A DNA stretch of 64,000 bases from Bacillota bacterium (GTDB lineage: Bacteria; Bacillota; Clostridia; Christensenellales; SZUA-584), in contig JAEYLC010000026.1 in the NCBI GenBank assembly GCA_023461435.1, positions 124,001-188,000 of the forward strand, written 5' to 3'. The translations under genes and the position numbers were made by a program. Below the pieces are notes generated by a model. It did not search any database and had not been told where the DNA came from. It saw only the letters and a program-made list of their open reading frames with translations. Shown piece by piece: positions 35,014 through 43,993 of this stretch (within the stretch, counting starts at the first letter, position 1; each line of letters starts with the position of its first letter).

Positions 35014-36684
35014 TTAAATATCGATAATGATGGGCAGTATCATCGGGTTGCGCTTGGTGCTCTCATAAAGATAGCTGCGCAGCGCCTTTTTGATACGCCC
35101 CTTGATGGTCGTCCACTCTGTGATCTTGTTCGCGCAGCAGTCGCTGACCACATCCACGATGATCTTGCGTGCGCTTTCGAGAAGGTCGGTCGATTCGCGC
35201 ATGTACACAAACCCGCGCGATATGATTTCCGGCCCCGCAATCAGCTCACCCGTTTCGCTCGAAACGGTCACAACGACGATGAACAAACCGTCCTGAGACA
35301 ACAGCTTTCTGTCGCGCAGCACCACATTGCCCACATCGCCGACGCCGAGGCCGTCGATGATCACGCTGCCCGAAGGCACCGTATCGGCCGCGCGCGAGAA
35401 CCGTTTGCCGATCTCGATCACCTTGCCGATTTCGGGGATGAATATATGGCTGCGCTTGATGCCCTGGTTCTCGGCCAGCGCCGCGTGCCGGTACAGATGC
35501 CGGTATTCGCCGTGCATCGGTATAAAATACTGCGGCTTCGTGAGCGAGATCATGAGCTTTAATTCCTCTTCGCACGCGTGGCCCGACACATGCACGTCCG
35601 CCACACCCTCGTTGATCACGTCGGCGCCCTTGCGGAACAGCATATTGATGACATCCGAGACGTAGCGCTCGTTGCCGGGTATCGGTGTGGAGGAAATGAT
35701 CACAAGATCGCCGGGTATCATCGAGAGCTTTTTGTGTTCGCCCGCCGCCATGCGCACGAGTCCCGACATCGTTTCGCCCTGACTGCCCGTGGTTAAAATC
35801 ACGATCTTGTTCTTTTTCATTTTTTCGAGTTCTTCGGGCTCCACAAGCATGTCTTCATCAAGATCAAGGTATCCTAAATCCTTGGCGACCTTGGCGATTT
35901 TGAGCATGCTGCGGCCCGTCAGGCATACCTTGCGCCCGTAGCGCTTGGACGCGCTGATGACCTGCTGCAGCCGGTGGATATTCGACGCGAACGTGGCCAC
36001 GATAATGCGCCCCGTCGCCTTCTTGAAATAACTCTCAAACGTGTCGCCCACGGTGCTTTCCGACATCGTATACCCGGGGTTTTCCGCGTTGGTGCTGTCG
36101 GACAGCAGCGCGAGCACGCCCTTGTTCCCGAGCTCCGCGAACTTCGCGAGATCAATCACGCGGCCGTCCACAGGCGTATAGTCCACCTTGAAGTCGCCCG
36201 TATGCACGATCGTCCCCTCGGGCGTGAGCACCGCGAAGGCCAATGAGGCGTCAATGCTGTGCGTCACGCGGATCGCTTCAATTTTAAAAACGCCTGCCGA
36301 AAAGCTGTCGCCCGCCTTGATCACGTTAAGCGGCACGCCTTCGATTTTATGCTCCGCAAGCTTCGTTTCAATCAGCGCGAGCGTTAAATCCGTGCCGTAG
36401 ACGGGTGCGCCGATCTCGGGAAGAAGATACGGCGTGGCACCGATATGATCCTCGTGCCCGTGCGTGATCAGCACCGCCTTGATCTTCTCCTTATTCTTTC
36501 TCAGGTAAGTAATATCGGGAATCACATAATCGACGCCAAGCATATCTTCCCTTGGGAAGCACAGTCCGCAGTCGATCACGATCATCTCGTCGCCATACTC
36601 GATAACCGTCATATTTTTGCCCACTTCGCCGATACCGCCAAGCGGGGTGATTTTGACGTTATGCTGTTGTTGTTTTTTTGCCAA
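35014..36684 (-). CDS. rnj: Ribonuclease J
   Basis: A 556-residue beta-CASP metallo-beta-lactamase ribonuclease. The zinc motif THGHEDHIGATPYLL is near residue 75, with later ligands in VHTGDFKVDYTP, the beta-CASP region around TGSQGE and the conserved HVSGHACEEELKLM and MHGEYRHL. It acts on mRNA and rRNA both as endonuclease and 5-prime exonuclease. It is first in the rnj-ylbF-mltG-U32 unit and has an extended -10 promoter about 90 bp upstream. Confidence 0.96.
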   Translation of the reverse strand: MAKKQQQHNVKITPLGGIGEVGKNMTVIEYGDEMIVIDCGLCFPREDMLGVDYVIPDITYLRKNKEKIKAVLITHGHEDHIGATPYLLPEIGAPVYGTDLTLALIETKLAEHKIEGVPLNVIKAGDSFSAGVFKIEAIRVTHSIDASLAFAVLTPEGTIVHTGDFKVDYTPVDGRVIDLAKFAELGNKGVLALLSDSTNAENPGYTMSESTVGDTFESYFKKATGRIIVATFASNIHRLQQVISASKRYGRKVCLTGRSMLKIAKVAKDLGYLDLDEDMLVEPEELEKMKKNKIVILTTGSQGETMSGLVRMAAGEHKKLSMIPGDLVIISSTPIPGNERYVSDVINMLFRKGADVINEGVADVHVSGHACEEELKLMISLTKPQYFIPMHGEYRHLYRHAALAENQGIKRSHIFIPEIGKVIEIGKRFSRAADTVPSGSVIIDGLGVGDVGNVVLRDRKLLSQDGLFIVVVTVSSETGELIAGPEIISRGFVYMRESTDLLESARKIIVDVVSDCCANKITEWTTIKGRIKKALRSYLYESTKRNPMILPIIIDI

Positions 36685-36746
36685 ATGGCTTTCCTCTCTT
36701 TCGTCTGTCTATTCTATGATAAAGCATTTGTATTTTTCACGCAAGC

Positions 36747-36803
36747 GTGTGCCCCTGGCACACTTTTTCATCATTATTATACCACAATTACCGCCGTGCT
36801 CAA
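36747..36803 (-). promoter_or_regulatory. Promoter and leader hairpin of rnj
   Basis: Minus-strand -35 TTGAGC (36798-36803), 16-bp spacer and an extended -10 TGGTATAAT (TATAAT at 36776-36781). The leader then folds GTGTGCC/GGCACAC (36747-36763, 3-nt loop). On the plus strand the same hairpin is followed by TTTTT, so it could also stop transcription entering from the other side. Confidence 0.6.
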
Positions 36804-36986
36804 ACCATGCCGAAAATTTATTACTTTAGACAAAAAGACTTTGGAAGTACAGCTTTTTTGCAGATGCTGCCCATCCTTAAAAATAAGAAAACTGCGGAGC
36901 ATACTTGCGGCACTTGTGAAAACACTTGAATAGTATAAATCATATAGTAATTCTGAGCATGATTTTTATATCATCACACCGCAAAC

Positions 36987-37013
36987 AGCATCGGAAACCG
37001 GATGCTCTTTTTT
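36987..37013 (+). terminator. Terminator-like hairpin upstream of the GT gene
   Basis: AGCATC (36987-36992) pairs with GATGCT (37001-37006), extended by GG/CC with one bulged G, followed by CTTTTTT. No plus-strand gene precedes it. It could be an attenuator for the gene at 37255 or a relic. The rest of 36804-37254 shows no convincing gene. Confidence 0.4.
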
Positions 37014-37254
37014 GAAGCCGAAAATACCGGCATGCTGTTCACTATGGGGTATCCGGCTTATTTTGATGAGTATCTGCTCAAGCATATTGGGCACCGCCCC
37101 TTGTGCACAGCGGGCACAATCTGTCATCAACAGGCTTGCGAAAAGTCATAAATACGGCTCTGGCGGCGTCCGGCATGTCATGCTTATCGGGTGGTTTAAG
37201 CAGCGCGCCGCGCCAGACAGAGCTAATATTGAAGAATTCGGAAAGGTTAAGCAT

Positions 37255-38253
37255 ATGAAAGTACTTCTCTTTGGTAATAAAATCTTTTCAGTCGATATGC
37301 TTTGGGGTTTTTTACAGGCAGGCTGCGATGCACGAATCATCAGCGCGGTGACGGCGAGCCAAATGGATAAGATACTCAGCGATTTAAGCCCTGATCTGCT
37401 GATCACGTTCGGCGCTCCTCTCGAATTTAAACATGATGTTCTGGAATTGATCGGGAACAGGGCACCGTCGCATATGAAGTATATCCACTGGGATACGGAC
37501 GGCATCTCCAGCCAATACTTTCGGTCAATATCCGGAGACGGTATTGAAATGGATATTATTTATCTTGCAAAGCCGGATCTTGTGCTCACCATTTGCCCTG
37601 AAATGCTTGAGCTTGTCCGCAGCAAGAATTTCGCGTGCGAGAGGATGCATTTTGCATACGGCCCCACGTCTCATTATCCGGTTAAAACCATCTATGAAGC
37701 GGATATGGGAAAATATTTAATAAATCTTGTCGGCTGTTCTTATTTTATGATCGTCCAGGCTCATCCGGATCATTATCGCTATGTATCGCTTGAAATCCTG
37801 CTAAAACCGCTGTTGGAAAACAACTATCAAGTGCACTTCTACGGAGACCGCGGATATCAATCGGTTATTAAAACGGTGCTTAATATTGATGTCCCCAGCC
37901 AATATTTCCATGGATATATGCCGTATGAGAGAACAAATCATTTGTATAACAGTTCCTTCATCAACCTTGTCACGCAAAACCATAAGCAGACAGTCACCAA
38001 ACGCACCTTTGAGATATTGGGTGCCGGAGGCTTTGTGCTTTCGCCGGACAATGCAGGAATCAGAGAATTGTTTACACCCGGGAAAGATCTTGCCGTATCC
38101 TCATCTCCGGAACAAACGCTGGAATTGGTTGAATTTTATAAAACCCATCCGGATGAGTACCGTCAGATTCGCGAGAATGCTTTCCTCAGCGTGCAGAACC
38201 ACACCTATAAACAGAGGGCTGAATATATCCTCAGCAAATACGCTCAGCTCTAA
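37255..38253 (+). CDS. CgeB-like glycosyltransferase (GT1-type, Glyco_trans_1_2)
   Basis: A 332-residue protein from the ATG at 37255, preceded by GGAAAGG; the frame is open further upstream, but that part reads through a terminator-like hairpin. The C-terminal half (residues 210-330) has the pattern of CgeB/DUF3880-linked transferases: FHGYMPYERTNHLYNSS, RTFEILGAGGFVLSPDN and ELFTPGKDL. In Bacillus CgeB takes part in spore-coat glycosylation. It stands alone, flanked by rnj (divergent) and the padR pair. A spore or cell-surface glycosylation role is a guess from the family. Confidence 0.75.
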   Translation: MKVLLFGNKIFSVDMLWGFLQAGCDARIISAVTASQMDKILSDLSPDLLITFGAPLEFKHDVLELIGNRAPSHMKYIHWDTDGISSQYFRSISGDGIEMDIIYLAKPDLVLTICPEMLELVRSKNFACERMHFAYGPTSHYPVKTIYEADMGKYLINLVGCSYFMIVQAHPDHYRYVSLEILLKPLLENNYQVHFYGDRGYQSVIKTVLNIDVPSQYFHGYMPYERTNHLYNSSFINLVTQNHKQTVTKRTFEILGAGGFVLSPDNAGIRELFTPGKDLAVSSSPEQTLELVEFYKTHPDEYRQIRENAFLSVQNHTYKQRAEYILSKYAQL

Positions 38254-38282
38254 GCTCATATGGAAAAAATATCATTCGGCGC

Positions 38283-38339
38283 TTGACATATATAGATCGT
38301 CGATATATTATATATGTAGATCATCTATATATCGGAGGT
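38283..38339 (+). promoter_or_regulatory. padR promoter with overlapping operator-like repeats
   Basis: TTGACA (38283-38288), a 17-bp spacer and TATTAT (38306-38311). Two related A/T-rich repeats, ATAGATCGTCGATAT and TAGATCATCTATATA, cover the spacer and the initial transcribed region; TAGATCATCTA is an exact palindrome around its centre. PadR proteins commonly repress their own operon from such sites. GGAGGTG follows directly. Confidence 0.6.
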
Positions 38340-38344
38340 GCGAG

Positions 38345-38692
38345 ATGGCAATCGACAAAGCTTTGCTGTCGGGAAGCACGACCATGCTGATACTCAAGCT
38401 GCTCGATGAGAAGGACATGTACGGGTATCAGATGATCGAGGAACTATCCAAAAAGTCCGACAACACGTTCAACTTGAAGGCGGGAACGCTCTATCCGCTG
38501 CTGCACGGATTGGAGCAAGGTGGCATCGTCAGTTCCTACGATGACAACGCGGACAGCGAGCGCGTGAGGAAATACTATCACTTGAGTCACAAGGGCAAAA
38601 AGCTGCTGGCGGATAAACAGTCGGAATGGACGGCCTATTCAAAGGCGGTGCAAAAGGTGCTGAGCGGAGGTGAGTGCTATGACGCCGTTTGA
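38345..38692 (+). CDS. PadR-family transcriptional regulator
   Basis: A 115-residue winged-helix protein from the ATG at 38345 (GGAGGTG at 7-8 nt). LLSGSTTMLILKLLDEKDMYGYQMIEEL and TLYPLLHGLEQGGIV are canonical PadR motifs, with a short C-terminal helix for dimerisation. It overlaps the next gene by 14 bp. PadR genes coupled to a membrane protein with an N-terminal prefix domain are a common Firmicutes arrangement. It probably represses its own operon from the sites at 38283-38339. Confidence 0.92.
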   Translation: MAIDKALLSGSTTMLILKLLDEKDMYGYQMIEELSKKSDNTFNLKAGTLYPLLHGLEQGGIVSSYDDNADSERVRKYYHLSHKGKKLLADKQSEWTAYSKAVQKVLSGGECYDAV

Positions 38693-40035
38693 GAAAATTC
38701 AAGCGTATTCCAAGGCCGTCTGCGGACAGATTCGCTGGAAAAAGGCGCATGCCGTGGTTTCGGAAGAAATTGAAAATCATCTTGTTGATCAGCGAAACGC
38801 GTATATGGCTGACGGCGCGGATGAAGCAGCCGCGACAGACAAGGCCCTCACGCAGATGGGCGACCCGGTGGCTGTGGGAACGGAGCTTGACCGCACGCAC
38901 CGCCCAAGACCGCAGTGGGGCATGCTGACATTAACAGCAATGCTTTTGGTTATCGGATTGCTCATCCGAGTATTCTTGATAAGCAGCAATGAGCAATGGC
39001 TGGCACCCTCGGTCATTTCGATGATTATAGGTCTCGGACTCATGGCCGCTGCATATTTTATGGACTTCACTCTGATCGGAAAACATCCAAAAGCGTTTTA
39101 CTTTGCCATACTGGCTATATCAATTATCACGGTTCTTATTACTCCTGTAATCAATGGAAGGCTGTTCGTAACCAATTATTTAACGCTGCTGTTTTCCGCT
39201 TGGTTTTGCTGCAATCGTTTATGCAGCAAAAAACAAAGGCTACAAGGGGATTATTTTTTGCGGATTGGCTTATTTATTTCCGGCTGTTCTTGCGTTTCAT
39301 ATTCCCTCAACCTCAGGCTTGTTGCTTTTTACTGTATCGGGGCTGGTGATTTTATGCTTGGCAATCTCTAAAAAGTGGTTCAAAGTCAAAGTTCTGCATG
39401 GATTTCTGCTCGTATTCATACCGATTACCATCGCTTTGATACTGATATTTGTCGTATTTTACGGCAGTCACCAGTGGGAGCGGATTCAGGCTGTGTTTGA
39501 TCCTTCGTCCTATGCGGACAGCTCTGGTTATATCGCTGCTCAGGCAAAAGCGCTCCTTGCAGGCTCAAACATGTTTGGACACGGGATTATCCCTGATACA
39601 ACAACGACCATAGCTTGGGTGGGCAATGATACAGATTATCTCTTGACATATCTGATTTTTAATACAGGCTGGATTTCTTTCATTGTCATTATGGGCTTAT
39701 TGCTGTTCTTTATCATCAAGGGTTTTCTGCTTTGTTTCAGGCAAAAAAGCAGCTTGGCGCTTTTTGTGTCGGTATCCACCATGATGACATTTACAATGCA
39801 AGTCATGGGCTATGTTATAGTTAATTTGGGCTTTCCGGTAATTGCTCCTATTTCTCTGCCGCTTATTTCATATGGCAATATTGCTACAACGATAAATCTC
39901 ACTTTGATAGGTATTATGTTATCAGTGTTCAGAACCGGAGACATTATAAAAGATAAAAATATCAGTCAGGTTTGGAAAAGAAATATTGTTACATATCGTG
40001 ATGGAAAGCTGATTATTTCTTTAAGTAAAAAGTAA
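38679..40035 (+). pseudogene. Prefix-domain FtsW/RodA/SpoVE-like protein broken by a frameshift
   Basis: The first frame runs from the ATG at 38679 (GGAGG upstream) and encodes a helical prefix domain (residues about 1-80, HAAS/permease-prefix type) and several membrane helices, then degenerates and stops at 39371. A second frame, meaningful from about 39202, continues with GFAAIVYAAKNKGYKG and ends at 40035 with GFPVIAPISLPLISYGN, the FtsW/RodA C-terminal signature. Removing one base near 39201 (a T in the GCTTGG context) joins the two into one protein of about 450 residues. It may be a pseudogene, a programmed shift or a sequencing error. A terminator follows. Confidence 0.8.
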
Positions 40036-40055
40036 TATAAGTTCTTTATGCATAC

Positions 40056-40095
40056 AAAAGCCAAGGTGGTTGATGCTGTCGATGCCTTGGCTTTT
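40056..40095. terminator. Bidirectional intrinsic terminator
   Basis: AAAAGCCAAGG (40056-40066) pairs perfectly with CCTTGGCTTTT (40085-40095), with T or A runs on both sides. It separates the convergent FtsW-like gene and the nucleotidyltransferase gene. Confidence 0.85.
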
Positions 40096-40132
40096 TACTG
40101 GTTCATTATGGGCTTTGAATAATTTGAAAAGC

Positions 40133-42505
40133 TTACTCCTTCTTGCCCTGCCGCACAATCCTTCTCACCATATCCGCATACGTCTCGCAAAGCTCCGCCG
40201 CAAACTCCTCCGTGTCGCCCTCGGTGCGGATGATGATCGTCGGTCTCGTGGCGTGCGGGCAGATATACCCATAACCGCCCTGTACATCAAGCCGCAGCCC
40301 TTCGTTCGCGAAAGCGCCGCCGCGCGCATACATCGTCCCGATCACCCTGCCGATGTCGTCAAAATCACAGCTGATCGTTTTCACCTTCGTATGCGGATGC
40401 TCGATCACCGCGGCCACCTCATCGGCCGTCACGCCGCTGCGCGCCATATGCTCCGCAAAGCGGCACACCCCGAACACGCCGTCGTACAGCACGCGCCGCT
40501 GGTCGGGCGAGAGATCCGCCGCCGCGTCCTCCTCCGACGTGAACTCATATCTTAAATTCAACACGTCCGCCGCAGCCAGCACATTGCGTGATATGCCGCT
40601 CGGCAAACTGACCACCGGCTTATTGAGGCTGTTGAACACGAGATAGTAACACAGCGCCTGCCATTCGTCCGTGCCCATCACGCGCCCGCTCGGCAGATAC
40701 AGCGCGCAGACCGCGCCGTTTTTCGCGAACCGCACGCCAAGCGCCGCACCGTGTGCCCGCAGGGCGTCAGCCGGGTCCATGCCGCCAAGGTCTGCTACGC
40801 GCAGCCCGCACGTTTCAAACGCGCGCACCGCAAACGCGTCCGTTTCGCGCCCGCCCGCCACGAGTACGCGCAGCCCCGACGCTTTGATCGCGCTCCAGTC
40901 CACCTTCTGAAACACCGTGTTGATATAAAGGCTCTCCGCCGCGCCGACCCACGTCTCCTTGCCGCACCGCGCGGACGCGAGCATCTCGCCCTGCATGAAA
41001 TACCGCGCCTCGATCTTGCGGCGCGCGTTCTTACCCAGCATGAAAAGCTCGGGTTCAAACAGGTCCACACAAAGATGCTGTTTATTCACGCGCAGCGTCA
41101 TACAAAGGCTGCTCTGCATGATCTCTGCCACGAGCGCACAGACAGGCTTAGCAACGCCGCTCAGCGCGTAGACGTCCGCGCCGCTCATATTGAGTATGCC
41201 GGAGGCCGTTTTGAGCGCCGCGTGTCCGAGTGCGCTGCTGTCCGCGCAGACCGTTACGCTTTTTCCCGAAGCGAATTCGCCGACCGCGCCGAATATACGC
41301 CCGAGCTTGAGCGGCGTCAAATCCACGCCCACATCGCCGACAAAACCCGCCTTGCCGATCAGCCCCGTATGCTCGCCGTGTCCCCAGACGATGTTCTCAC
41401 CGACGGACGTGCCATACCCGATCTCTTTATCGGGCCAAATGCGCACGCGCGGCGATACGCGGCTGTCGCCCGCGATCGTGCAGTGCTCTCCGATCACCGC
41501 GCCTTCGTAGATGCCCGAGCGCTCCCCCACGGTGCTGCGCGCCGCCAGCACACAGCCGCTCAGCTTCGCGTGGCGCCCCACGCGCGCGCCGCTGTGTATC
41601 ACGCTGCGCTTTAAGTTCGCAAACGCGTTTATCTGTGCGTATGAGCCGATGCACGAGTACCGGCCGATCTTCGCGCCGTCGCCGATGGTCACGCCCTCGC
41701 CGATAAACCCCGGAGACTGTATCAGCGCCGAGCTGCTCAATGTCACATCCTTGCCCACCCATATGCCGCCGACACAGCGGCCCGGGATATTCACGGAAAC
41801 CGCGCCTTTGAGCATATCCTCATGCGCGCGGATGTAGCTTTCGATATTGCCCACGTCACACCAGTAGCCCGAGGCCACATGGCCGTATATGCGCATCCCC
41901 TTGCTCATCATCAGCGGAAACAGATCCTTCGCAAAATCAAACGGCTGCCCCGGCGGCACGAGCTCCAACACATCGGGTTCCAGCACGTATAGCCCCGTGT
42001 TGATCGTGTCCGAAAACACATCCTCCCAGCCCGGCTTCTCGACAAAGCGCTCTACAAAACCGTCCCTGCCCGTAATCACCACGCCGTAGCCCGAGGGGTT
42101 GCCCATCCGTTTGAGCACGATCGTCGCTTTCGCGCCGCTTCTTTTGTGCGCATCCACCGCTTGCTGAAGGTCTATATCCGTCAGCGCGTCGCCGCTGAGC
42201 ACAATAAAAGTGCCGTCCACAAACCCCGCGGCGTTCTTCACGCTGCCTGCGGTGCCGAGCGGCACATCCTCGATGTAGTATTCGATATACGCATCTTTTG
42301 GCGGATGCTCCTCGAAATAACCGGTGATCACCATCGGCTGGTAGCCAAGCGTAAACGCCATCTCGTTGATGCCGTGCTGCAAAAGAAGCTCAATCGCATA
42401 ATCGAGCATCGGCCGGTCGAGCATCGGCACCATCGGCTTCGGCGTACCGCATGTAAGCGGACGCAGACGCGTGCCCTCGCCGCCCGCCATGACAATCGCT
42501 TTCAT
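40133..42505 (-). CDS. Sugar-phosphate nucleotidyltransferase with LbH and degenerate phosphomannomutase domain
   Basis: A 790-residue protein from the ATG at 42505 (GGGGAG upstream). Residues 1-235 are a ManC/GlmU-type nucleotidyltransferase (MKAIVMAGGEGTRLRPLTCG, KPMVPMLDRPMLDY). Residues about 250-385 are a left-handed beta-helix of hexapeptide repeats. The rest has the outline of a phosphohexomutase, but neither a TASHNP phosphoserine loop nor a DGDxDR metal loop is visible; the latter region reads YLPSGRVMGTDEW. Related three-part proteins are annotated as mannose-1-phosphate guanylyltransferases. The mutase part is probably structural or regulatory. Confidence 0.82.
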   Translation of the reverse strand: MKAIVMAGGEGTRLRPLTCGTPKPMVPMLDRPMLDYAIELLLQHGINEMAFTLGYQPMVITGYFEEHPPKDAYIEYYIEDVPLGTAGSVKNAAGFVDGTFIVLSGDALTDIDLQQAVDAHKRSGAKATIVLKRMGNPSGYGVVITGRDGFVERFVEKPGWEDVFSDTINTGLYVLEPDVLELVPPGQPFDFAKDLFPLMMSKGMRIYGHVASGYWCDVGNIESYIRAHEDMLKGAVSVNIPGRCVGGIWVGKDVTLSSSALIQSPGFIGEGVTIGDGAKIGRYSCIGSYAQINAFANLKRSVIHSGARVGRHAKLSGCVLAARSTVGERSGIYEGAVIGEHCTIAGDSRVSPRVRIWPDKEIGYGTSVGENIVWGHGEHTGLIGKAGFVGDVGVDLTPLKLGRIFGAVGEFASGKSVTVCADSSALGHAALKTASGILNMSGADVYALSGVAKPVCALVAEIMQSSLCMTLRVNKQHLCVDLFEPELFMLGKNARRKIEARYFMQGEMLASARCGKETWVGAAESLYINTVFQKVDWSAIKASGLRVLVAGGRETDAFAVRAFETCGLRVADLGGMDPADALRAHGAALGVRFAKNGAVCALYLPSGRVMGTDEWQALCYYLVFNSLNKPVVSLPSGISRNVLAAADVLNLRYEFTSEEDAAADLSPDQRRVLYDGVFGVCRFAEHMARSGVTADEVAAVIEHPHTKVKTISCDFDDIGRVIGTMYARGGAFANEGLRLDVQGGYGYICPHATRPTIIIRTEGDTEEFAAELCETYADMVRRIVRQGKKE

Positions 42506-42741
42506 AATAACACTCCCCTGTCTTTGAGCTTTTGAAATACTCTGTAAAATGGATAGCATTATTATGTGCCGCGTCAAGCGGTGATATTCTTTTCGTAAGC
42601 TTGATAATAATCACAGGCGCTTGAGAAAGCCTTTTGTTTTATGAATTCGTGCTTTCTTAATTTCTGATCCACTGTCTTGTTTCGATTTTTCACTAACCAC
42701 GATTTCTCGTTCAGTTTAATTCTGGTCCTTGATATTAAGTA

Positions 42742-42770
42742 TTTACAGTTGCGATAAATGGTATTAATAT
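42742..42770 (+). promoter_or_regulatory. Probable promoter of the SPFH/NAD-kinase-like pair
   Basis: TTTACA (42742-42747), a 17-bp spacer and TAATAT (42765-42770). The leader to the SPFH start is about 200 nt and holds a possible short reading frame. The remainder of 42578-42974 is AT-rich with nothing else I can name. Confidence 0.45.
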
Positions 42771-42864
42771 TGTTATTGTCTTGTCGATTTTGGAAATATT
42801 ATGAGATATTTGTCAACAGATAATTTCATCACAATGGAGCGAAGCCAGATTGAGGAGCCATTTC

Positions 42865-42933
42865 ATGAAAGACATAACGAAAACAGCATTGACAGCCTCT
42901 GGCAGCGGTCGCGCCGGGATTAAAGGGATATGA
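42865..42933 (+). CDS. Possible 22-residue leader peptide
   Basis: ATG at 42865 follows GAGGAG at 7-8 nt and opens a 22-codon frame ending in TGA, about 40 bp before the SPFH gene. A second overlapping short frame starts at the ATG at 42834. The peptide MKDITKTALTASGSGRAGIK is not recognised. The strong ribosome site is the only support, and it may be a leader peptide or chance. Confidence 0.25.
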   Translation: MKDITKTALTASGSGRAGIKGI

Positions 42934-42974
42934 AACGAGCAGGGCAGTTTTTTTAATTAAAGGAGGATATAAAT

Positions 42975-43991
42975 ATGTTTGGATTCAGGTTTATCAAGTT
43001 TCAGCCCCATGAGTATGTACTCAGGTACAAGAGCGGAAGGATCGTTAAAGAAGGCGCGGGCATCTCTTTCAATTATTTTGCGCGAAACACGTCAATTGTC
43101 GTTATACCAGTCGGGAGCTGCGACATTCCGTTTATTTTTGAAGAAGTCACATCTGACTTTCAGAGTGTAACAGTGCAGGGGCAGGTCACATTCAGGATCG
43201 TTGACCACAGGAAAATTGCAGAGCTTCTCAATTATACGCTGGACATGAAAGGGAGGCGATACATATCCGACGATCATCAGAGGCTGCCGCAAAGAGTGAT
43301 TAACATCGTAAGGGTATTAACCAAGAAAACGCTGGAAGGGCTGCATCTTAAGGATGCGATAAAATCCAGTGACGCGCTGGCAAAAGAGATTTTAAACGAA
43401 ATCAGGAAAAACGAAGAAATCAGCCGCCTTGGCATAGAGATTTTAGGGCTGTCAATACTTGCGATACTTCCGAACAAGGAAACTGCTAGGGCATTGGAAG
43501 CGCAAACAAGGGAAGAACTGCTTAAAAAAGCTGATGAAGCGATTTATGAAAGAAGAAATGCATCAATCGAGCAGGAACGGCTTGTTAAAGAAAACGAGTT
43601 CAATACGGAAATTGCCGTGGAAAACAAGAAAAAGCAGGTCAGAGAAACCCAAATTGAAGCTGAAAGAGCCATTCAGCAGAAGCAAAACCAGCTAAAAGAA
43701 GAACAAGTGAATTTTGAAACAACACTTGAAGAAAAACGTAAAGGCCTTATCGAACTCACCGTTGAAAACTCAAAGGCAGAGGCCGATGCAAAGGCATATG
43801 AGCTTTCTGCAATTATGAAATCTTTGGAAGGGATTGATCCAAATGTCATCCAATCGCTTGCAAGCATAGGGATGCAGCCCAATAAGCTGATTGCATTGGC
43901 GTTTCAGGGGCTGGCTGAAAAAGCAGGCCAGATTGGGCAGCTCAATATTTCACCCGATTTACTTCAGGAATTAATGAAGGAATCAAAATAA
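42975..43991 (+). CDS. SPFH/band-7 domain protein
   Basis: A 338-residue protein preceded by AAAGGAGG. Residues about 8-180 form an SPFH domain (YKSGRIVKEGAGISF, VTVQGQVTFRIVDHRK). Residues about 185-275 are very rich in Glu, Lys and Gln and predict a long coiled coil, followed by a short hydrophobic C-terminal part. There is no N-terminal membrane helix, so it differs from HflK/C and most flotillins and may be cytosolic or peripherally bound. It is followed after 2 bp by the NAD-kinase-like gene, so the two are surely one operon. SPFH proteins build large rings or cages; the role here is unknown. Confidence 0.88.
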   Translation: MFGFRFIKFQPHEYVLRYKSGRIVKEGAGISFNYFARNTSIVVIPVGSCDIPFIFEEVTSDFQSVTVQGQVTFRIVDHRKIAELLNYTLDMKGRRYISDDHQRLPQRVINIVRVLTKKTLEGLHLKDAIKSSDALAKEILNEIRKNEEISRLGIEILGLSILAILPNKETARALEAQTREELLKKADEAIYERRNASIEQERLVKENEFNTEIAVENKKKQVRETQIEAERAIQQKQNQLKEEQVNFETTLEEKRKGLIELTVENSKAEADAKAYELSAIMKSLEGIDPNVIQSLASIGMQPNKLIALAFQGLAEKAGQIGQLNISPDLLQELMKESK

Positions 43992-43993
43992 TC

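Noticed and set aside
36963..37151. Open frame reading MLFFEAENTGMLFTMGYPAY and on to a TAA
   Set aside because: Its only ATG lies within a terminator-like hairpin, there is no ribosome site, and no family is recognised. It may be a gene relic, but this cannot be supported.
37012..37254. In-frame N-terminal extension of the CgeB-like transferase from a TTG
   Set aside because: Runs through low-complexity sequence directly after a terminator hairpin; the ATG at 37255 has a ribosome site and a normal family N-terminus.
40133..42505. Second functional phosphomannomutase
   Set aside because: The catalytic serine loop and metal loop are not visible in the C-terminal domain.
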